Source: Coleofasciculus sp. LEGE 07092
GTDB lineage: Bacteria; Cyanobacteriota; Cyanobacteriia; Cyanobacteriales; Coleofasciculaceae
NCBI RefSeq assembly: GCF_015207375.1
Contig: NZ_JADEWY010000064.1
Coordinates: 1 to 36,603, forward strand
Direction of reading: 5' to 3'
DNA: 36,603 bases
The position numbers and the translations under genes are program-made. Under the pieces are notes generated by a model. It did no database searches. It had not been told where the DNA came from and saw only the letters and a list, made by a program, of their open reading frames with translations. Position 1 is the stretch's first letter. Each line of letters opens with the position of its first letter. Of the stretch, positions 31,664 through 36,603 are shown one piece after another.

Positions 31664-33144
31664 GTGTCTTTACTATCACTGTTTTGATTGGATTTTCGTC
31701 GCTTTTTAGATTGGAAAGCGATCGCTTTGCCAATGTTCGGTAGGCGGCGAGCAATCACCACAAGCCGATCCCCGGACATGAGGAGTTCCTTTTTGGGAGG
31801 GTTGATGAGGGTTTCCCGACTTCCATCAATTTGTCGTTCCACAGCGATCGCAATACTATCAAACTCCTCTTTCAACCATTGCCCACTTTCCCAAAACGAT
31901 ATGCCAACCCACTGCTGCGGTACAGAAATCTTGTAAATTTGGTTGCCCCTCTGTACAGTAAGCAATTCTGACAGTATATCCACCGAACCCCAGTTCCGAA
32001 CTGAGGTGGCAATCAAGTGACTTGCCAGTTCATCCGCCACAATCACATCTTCAACTCCCGCAACTCGAAGTTGGGCATTGTTTTTGCCGTCTAGGAGTTG
32101 CGCACAGGTGTAAATACCTGGACGGAGTTTTTCAATCGTCAACGCCGCTAAAACCGTCCTAGCATCTCGATCTTGGTCACTGCGGGGATGGATGGCATCA
32201 GCGAGTAGGATAGCCCGCGAAGCGTGATGAATTCCCACCATTTCCAGTACGTCGATGGTAGTGTAGTCCCCACTGTAGAAATAAACTTGGGAAAGATTGA
32301 CACGTTTGAGTTCTCGTTCTGGTGTTTGGATAAATTCAGCAACAATGACAATCAGATAATGTTTTAGTCCTGGATCAGCTTGGATCTCCTCTATGAGTAG
32401 ATGTCCGCTGCGGTTCCAGCCGCAAATAACGATATGGTCGCGCAGTTCATCGAGTTCCCAGTATTTAACTTCCATCACCGTTCTCAGTCTTTGAATCATG
32501 ACGGCAGAGACAACCCCGGTAAACACCGCAAACATTGTCAATCCACCCAGGACAACCATGAGTGTAACCAAACGTCCAACATCAGTTTGAGGTTCGCCGC
32601 CAATTGGCTCTCCTGATACGAGGGTGAAAAAGCTCCACCAGAGAGAATCTTTCACTGACTTAAAATCTTCATTTTGACGCCCTTCCAGTAGGTGAATACT
32701 AAGTGCGCCCACCAGAACGATCAAGCCAACAATCAGAAAAACCCCAATCTGAACGCCCAGACTAACTGCCACAGTAGAATAGACGCGGTTCAGGTTGCGG
32801 TTTAACAAAATTCCCACCCTTAGCAACCGTAAAATTCGCAATACTCGCAACAGGCGAAAGGGTCTAAACAAGGGCATCACGGCAATAATGTCAAGCCAGT
32901 AATGCCGGAAGAAACGTTGCTTGTTGTATGCCGTGTAATAGCGAATCGTCAGCTCTAGAATAAAAATGCCCGTGAGTAGGTTTTGGGCGAGGTAAACCTG
33001 TTGGTAATATTGACCCCTATTTTCAAGAGCAACTTCGGCAATCACCAAAATGACCGAAAGCAGAATTAACAGGATCAGCAGGAATTCTGTTGGAGGAGAG
33101 TGGATGAAGCGGTCGAGACGGGATTTTAGGGTTTTTTGAGACAT
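31657..33144 (-). CDS. Six-TM voltage-gated-type ion channel with TrkA-N/RCK cytoplasmic domains
   Basis: This 495-residue protein has S1 (about 20-39), S2 (about 50-72), S3 (about 81-92), an S4-like helix with arginines at 94, 97, 100, 103, 106 and 109, S5 (about 123-152), a pore loop and S6 (about 190-215). The cytosolic part has a Rossmann domain (HIVICGWNRSGHLLIEEI) and a TrkA-C-like end (ELLMSGDRLVVIARR). The pore signature is TLVSGEPIGGEP (174-185) where K+ channels have TVGYGD, so ion selectivity is in doubt. The dinucleotide loop is GWNRSG rather than GxGxxG. The layout is that of a ligand-gated cation channel, distantly like CASTOR/POLLUX or bacterial Ca-gated channels. The last residues come from a small repeat. 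Confidence 0.82.
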   Translation of the reverse strand: MSQKTLKSRLDRFIHSPPTEFLLILLILLSVILVIAEVALENRGQYYQQVYLAQNLLTGIFILELTIRYYTAYNKQRFFRHYWLDIIAVMPLFRPFRLLRVLRILRLLRVGILLNRNLNRVYSTVAVSLGVQIGVFLIVGLIVLVGALSIHLLEGRQNEDFKSVKDSLWWSFFTLVSGEPIGGEPQTDVGRLVTLMVVLGGLTMFAVFTGVVSAVMIQRLRTVMEVKYWELDELRDHIVICGWNRSGHLLIEEIQADPGLKHYLIVIVAEFIQTPERELKRVNLSQVYFYSGDYTTIDVLEMVGIHHASRAILLADAIHPRSDQDRDARTVLAALTIEKLRPGIYTCAQLLDGKNNAQLRVAGVEDVIVADELASHLIATSVRNWGSVDILSELLTVQRGNQIYKISVPQQWVGISFWESGQWLKEEFDSIAIAVERQIDGSRETLINPPKKELLMSGDRLVVIARRLPNIGKAIAFQSKKRRKSNQNSDSKDTI

Positions 33145-33234
33145 TTTGGGGAAATGGGAATCATACCCAATCCAAGTTCAGACCCACCTTTTTAATTTAT
33201 AGAGATGTTGCATCCAACGTCTCTAGATCAGGGC

Positions 33235-35079
33235 TTAAGCTGGAACCTGGATTTTCTGGCTTCCAGCCAAACCAAACGCTTTGTGAATGGCTTGCAACGC
33301 TGTTACCCCATCTTCCTGAGCCACAACACAGCTAACTTTAATTTCGGAAGTGGTAATCATTTGAATGTTAATTTCCTGTTGGGCTAGGGCATCAAACATC
33401 CGCGCTGCCACACCAGGTTGTCCGACCATTCCAGCACCAACGATACTAACTTTAGCAATATTAGAATCAACGAGAATCCCATCATTCCCTAGAAAAGGGG
33501 TTGCTTCTTGTAACGTCTTCCGGGCAATTTCCGCGTCAGCTTGGGACACAGTGAACGCAATATCGCGGGTAGGTGTACCATTAATAACTCGACAGCGTTG
33601 GGACTGGATGATCGTATCGACGCTAATAGCCTGCTCTGCCAAAAGCCCGAAAATCTTTGCTGCCATGCCGGGACGATCCCGAATGTAACGAATTGCCAGA
33701 CGAGCTTGGTTGAGATCGAGGGCAACACCCCGCACCGGAGGATGGGACGTAGAAGAGGATAACTCGTCTTCTTGTCTTTCTGTCTCAGCTAAAACGGGCA
33801 GTCGGGCTGGGGAACTGTTGATTTTGAAGACTTCACAGAGAGCAGCGATCGCGCGATCGCACTCAGCCGCACCAATGACACAGCTAACTTTCACCTCTGA
33901 GGTGGAAATCATCTGAATATTGATTCCGGCATTCGCCAACGTCGAGAACATCTGTGCTGCAATTCCAGGGTGTCCAATCATTCCAGCACCCGCTATCGAG
34001 ATTTTGGCGATATCGCGCTCAACCATAACCTCGGCTTCGTCAGAATTAGCGTTGGCATCGCTGCGCAAGACGGGAGCAATTGCTTCTGCCACAGCTTCTG
34101 CTCGTTTGAGAATGCCTTTGCTGACGGTAAAGGCAATATCGTTGGTATTTCCCTCATGAATGGACTGGATGATCAAATCTACATCCAAGTTGCGATCAGA
34201 AATTTCCCCAAACAACCGCGCTGCTATACCAGGATGGTCTGGCACTCGCAATAGTGCCACTTTCGCCTGATCAGTGTCAAATTCTACAGCATCCACGGGG
34301 CGGGCAATTTCCAGACCTTCTAGGGAACGGGGTTGAGGCGTCGGGGAGACGACTTTTGTACCAGGATCATCTGTCCAACTCGATAGCACAACCAAAGGCA
34401 TCCCATAGTTTCGAGCAATTTCCACAGCACGGGGATGCAGCACCTTTGCCCCCAAGCTAGCCAATTCCAGCATTTCATCAGCGGTAATTTCGTCCATGAG
34501 CTGGGCATCAGGAACCACGCGGGGATCAGCCGTCAAAATTCCCGGTACATCTGTATAGATTTCACAGCGAGACGCTCCTAAGGATGCTGCCAACGCCACT
34601 GCTGAGGTATCTGAACCCCCACGTCCCAAGGTCGTAATTTCCCACTCACTGGTGCTGCTGATGCCTTGAAACCCAGCCACAACGACAACTTTACCCTCTT
34701 CTAGATGTCTCAAAATCCGCTCGGTTTGGATATTGAGAATCCTCGCCCGACTGTGGTGCGCTTCTGTGACAATGCCAACCTGAGCACCTGTCAGAGAAAT
34801 AGCGGGCTGTCCTAATTCCTGTAGCGCCATCGATAGCAGGGCAATGGAAACTTGTTCACCTGTGGACAACAACATATCCATTTCCCGCCGATTGGGGTTG
34901 TCAGAAATTGCGCTGGCTAGTTTCACCAAACCATCCGTCGTCTTACCCATCGCCGAAACGACGACGACTAGAGAATTACCATTTTTAACGGCTTTGATGA
35001 CCCGCTGGGCAACGGATTGAATACGTTCGACTGACCCAACAGAAGTACCACCAAATTTTTGAACGACTAGCGACATCAT
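33235..35079 (-). CDS. lysC: Aspartate kinase with duplicated ACT domains
   Basis: This 614-residue enzyme phosphorylates aspartate, the first step to lysine, threonine, methionine and diaminopimelate. The N-terminal kinase domain shows VQKFGGTSVG (6-15), VVVVSAMGKTTDGL, TTLGRGGSDTSAVALA and VPGILTADPRVVPDA. After a linker come four ACT domains in two pairs (VALLRVPDHPGIAARLFGEI, ISIAGAGMIGHPGIAAQMFSTL, LAIRYIRDRPGMAAKIFGLL, VSIVGAGMVGQPGVAARMFDAL). This duplicated arrangement is characteristic of cyanobacteria and suggests allosteric control by lysine and threonine. ATG 35079 and ATG 35076 are adjacent alternative starts. Confidence 0.97.
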   Translation of the reverse strand: MMSLVVQKFGGTSVGSVERIQSVAQRVIKAVKNGNSLVVVVSAMGKTTDGLVKLASAISDNPNRREMDMLLSTGEQVSIALLSMALQELGQPAISLTGAQVGIVTEAHHSRARILNIQTERILRHLEEGKVVVVAGFQGISSTSEWEITTLGRGGSDTSAVALAASLGASRCEIYTDVPGILTADPRVVPDAQLMDEITADEMLELASLGAKVLHPRAVEIARNYGMPLVVLSSWTDDPGTKVVSPTPQPRSLEGLEIARPVDAVEFDTDQAKVALLRVPDHPGIAARLFGEISDRNLDVDLIIQSIHEGNTNDIAFTVSKGILKRAEAVAEAIAPVLRSDANANSDEAEVMVERDIAKISIAGAGMIGHPGIAAQMFSTLANAGINIQMISTSEVKVSCVIGAAECDRAIAALCEVFKINSSPARLPVLAETERQEDELSSSTSHPPVRGVALDLNQARLAIRYIRDRPGMAAKIFGLLAEQAISVDTIIQSQRCRVINGTPTRDIAFTVSQADAEIARKTLQEATPFLGNDGILVDSNIAKVSIVGAGMVGQPGVAARMFDALAQQEINIQMITTSEIKVSCVVAQEDGVTALQAIHKAFGLAGSQKIQVPA

Positions 35080-35143
35080 ACCAAGGGGTATTTAACATTC
35101 ATTAACTTAACCAAATTAGCAGACTTAGCTAGGTCAGAACTGA

Positions 35144-35602
35144 CTAATTTGACATAAATCCCTGTTGACCTGCTATACCCAGACCAAAACCCGTCAAAGA
35201 AAAGACAGCTAGAATTACAAAGGCTTGCCATTCCTTATAACCTGCTACTTGTAAGTCTAACCGCGCTAGCGCACCGGCTGACAGTAGCACCAAAATACGG
35301 ATGAAAACATTAATCCAGCAGAGGATGAGTACAGCCAAAAAAGCGCCTATAATCACTGACATAAATGCTCGGGTATCTGATTTGATCCAACTGCCGTAAA
35401 CGGTTTGCAGCAGCGTCAGGGGTGCTGTCAGGGCTAAAGCAATTAATACGACATACCCTGCTCCCATCAGCCAGAACAGCCAGGGTCGATCCGTTTTAGA
35501 CATCCACTCTGAGGCAGCAATCAGCCAACCAAAGACGCTATTGGTGAATAAAAGGAGTAACAGTGAAGTCCAAGGCAGTTTCTTGACAAAAAACATCATC
35601 AA
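35144..35602 (-). CDS. Small integral membrane protein (four TM), function unknown
   Basis: This is a 152-residue protein with about four hydrophobic helices (LPWTSLLLLLFTNSVFGWLIA, LFWLMGAGYVVLIALALTAP, FMSVIIGAFLAVLILCWINV, AFVILAVFSLTGFGLGIAG) and short loops. It is conserved-looking, without charged catalytic motifs. I do not recognise a named family. Three consecutive Met codons at the start (MMMFF) leave the exact start open by two residues. It lies 64 bp upstream of the aspartate kinase gene on the same strand and could be cotranscribed with it. Confidence 0.7.
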   Translation of the reverse strand: MMMFFVKKLPWTSLLLLLFTNSVFGWLIAASEWMSKTDRPWLFWLMGAGYVVLIALALTAPLTLLQTVYGSWIKSDTRAFMSVIIGAFLAVLILCWINVFIRILVLLSAGALARLDLQVAGYKEWQAFVILAVFSLTGFGLGIAGQQGFMSN

Positions 35603-35833
35603 TGCAATCAGGTGACTTCCTGAAAGGTACTACACAGGTATGCAGATGCCCTAAGTGACATTTATACCAAAAGAGGATTAGTCCTGCGATCGCTGTTGCT
35701 TCTGCCTTGCTCCCATGGCTCTGAATCTAGAAGAAGACACCTAGATTTATCTTAGAGACTCTGTTGACTATGATCACATTCACAACAATTAGCTGATCGA
35801 GATCGCAATCGAACAGTAGCGACTCAAAGCATA

Positions 35834-35919
35834 CTAGGGGAAGACTGAACTCTAGCCGAGTCATCAATAGGGAACATACAAATAGCCGACAGGTTCTCCC
35901 CTAGAGACTGTCGGTTTTT
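35834..35919 (+). ncRNA. Possible small RNA with intrinsic terminator
   Basis: No gene on the plus strand explains the terminator at 35886-35919. Upstream, CTAGGGGA (35834-35841) is complementary to TCCCCTAG (35897-35904) in the terminator loop, so an alternative helix or pseudoknot is possible. CATACT (35830-35835) is a possible -10 box but overlaps that arm. This would give a transcript of roughly 80-90 nt. It is purely a structural prediction and does not match an RNA family I can name. Confidence 0.35.
35886..35919 (+). terminator. Intrinsic terminator on the plus strand
   Basis: CCGACAG (35886-35892) pairs with CTGTCGG (35908-35914) around a 15-base loop and is followed by TTTTT. In the opposite direction the trailing sequence is CTATTTGTAT, so it could weakly serve apcD as well. 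Confidence 0.6.
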
Positions 35920-35929
35920 CGTATAACTA

Positions 35930-35988
35930 TTGGTCATCAATCATTAGTCACTCATCAGAGGACGGAATGACTAATGGCTGATGACCAA
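35930..35988. repeat. Imperfect 23-bp inverted repeat (TTGGTCAT type)
   Basis: TTGGTCATCAATCATTAGTC and the following bases (35930-35952) match the inverse complement of 35966-35988 at about 20 of 23 positions. TTGGTCAT/ATTAGTCATTAGTC-type simple repeats are widespread in cyanobacterial intergenic DNA. It sits just after the 3' end of apcD. Confidence 0.6.
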
Positions 35989-36014
35989 GCAGGAAAATAG
36001 GCTTACCCCAACAA

Positions 36015-36500
36015 TCAAGACATGGCTTGAATAATGTAATCGAAGTAAGGAGCCGCTGCCTTGGCATCGTCCTGACTCAGCAACGAAAGCGAAGCCTCTT
36101 TTAGGCAACGGATTGCCTCTGCCATTCCAGCCACGGGGACACCGAGGGAATTGTACATTTCTTTGACCCCAATCAAACCGATTTTTTCAATCGGTTCCTT
36201 ATCACCTGCTAAAACACCGTAAGTAATCAGCCGCAAGTACCAGCCGTAATCGCGCAAGCACAGCGATCGCTGACGTTCACCGTAAGCATTGCCGCCTGGA
36301 GAAATGAAGTCAGGACGTTTCTGCCAAAGCTTTTTGCTGGCTTCATCGCGGATCTTTTTTTCATTTTCCGTTAGCGTGGAAACGATGCGCATCCGCTGTT
36401 CGCCGGTTTGCAAAAACGCTTTTATACTTGTCAGTTCACCGGAACTGGGATATCGAAGTTGGTCGTCTGCTTTGAGAATAACTTGGCTAACTACGCTCAT
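36015..36500 (-). CDS. apcD: Allophycocyanin alpha-B chain (ApcD)
   Basis: This is a 161-residue phycobiliprotein starting at [19 protein letters not shown]; an in-frame ATG at 36527 would add nine residues that do not belong to the family. The chromophore cysteine is C81 in [14 protein letters not shown]. Other family landmarks are [34 protein letters not shown] and the C-terminal [10 protein letters not shown]. ApcD binds one phycocyanobilin in the phycobilisome core and is a terminal emitter that passes energy mainly towards photosystem I and in state transitions. It stands alone, as apcD usually does, away from apcABC. This gene is strong proof of a phycobilisome-containing cyanobacterium. 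Confidence 0.97.
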   Translation of the reverse strand: MSVVSQVILKADDQLRYPSSGELTSIKAFLQTGEQRMRIVSTLTENEKKIRDEASKKLWQKRPDFISPGGNAYGERQRSLCLRDYGWYLRLITYGVLAGDKEPIEKIGLIGVKEMYNSLGVPVAGMAEAIRCLKEASLSLLSQDDAKAAAPYFDYIIQAMS

Positions 36501-36603
36501 TTTAATTGTGTTAACGCTAAGTAACATTTGTAGTTTAGCGATTCTCTGCTACACAAATAAAGGGGTGCTGAGATGCGGGGGGGCTGGGGAGAAGAGTAAC
36601 ACC

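Overview
The window is a stretch of cyanobacterial chromosome, most likely from a filamentous, Microcoleus/Coleofasciculus-like lineage. The evidence is the frequent GCGATCGC (HIP1) palindrome, an allophycocyanin gene (apcD), a 4-hydroxybenzoate/plastoquinone-type prenyltransferase, Fe superoxide dismutase, a very large TamB/Tic236-type protein, an aspartate kinase with duplicated ACT domains, and many small dispersed repeats. The lineage is inferred from content; no taxonomic search was possible.

Left part (1-7290): the N-terminal half of a zinc-ribbon Ser/Thr kinase runs off the left edge. Next comes a PhnD/PhnC/PhnE-type ABC importer whose binding protein resembles the branch annotated as putative selenate binding. 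Its lipoprotein and ATPase genes (949-2712) are separated from its double-length fused permease (5524-7290) by about 2.8 kb of foreign-looking DNA. That insert holds a DUF4058 remnant, a SPL-like radical SAM gene and, divergent from it, an AT-rich TcmP-like methyltransferase-fold gene. This pair is the best candidate for an under-described system in the window.

Middle (7306-21163): mostly housekeeping and conserved cyanobacterial genes. These are Ppx/GppA phosphatase, UbiA, a secreted Cys-rich protein coupled to a LOG-like protein, SodB with a clear terminator, an HD-domain protein, several small conserved proteins, tRNA-Asn(GUU), a sigma-70-like/TPR pair, a membrane-anchored VOC protein, an Eis-like acetyltransferase and a DMT transporter. 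Decay is visible. An ABC exporter is cut exactly at its Walker A motif by a 92-bp inverted-repeat-bounded remnant. A short cas-less CRISPR array (about 18470-18708) has an outer repeat truncated where a small inverted-repeat element ends.

Right part (21266-36603): the 1923-residue TamB-like protein carries tandem repeats of about 70 residues. Two different K+-channel-like/RCK proteins follow; one has a full S4-like arginine ladder but a non-canonical pore signature. Further on are a CHAT-peptidase pseudogene, an acidic lipoprotein, an orphan TnpB-type right end with an omega-RNA-like pseudoknot, an orphan FbpC-like ATPase, aspartate kinase, a small membrane protein, a possible small RNA with terminator, and apcD.

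Two kinds of region alternate: compact conserved genes, and intergenic stretches (2713-5523, 13798-14500, 18257-19032, 28383-29969, 31555-31665, 35603-36014) where mobile-element debris, pseudogenes and repeats have collected.
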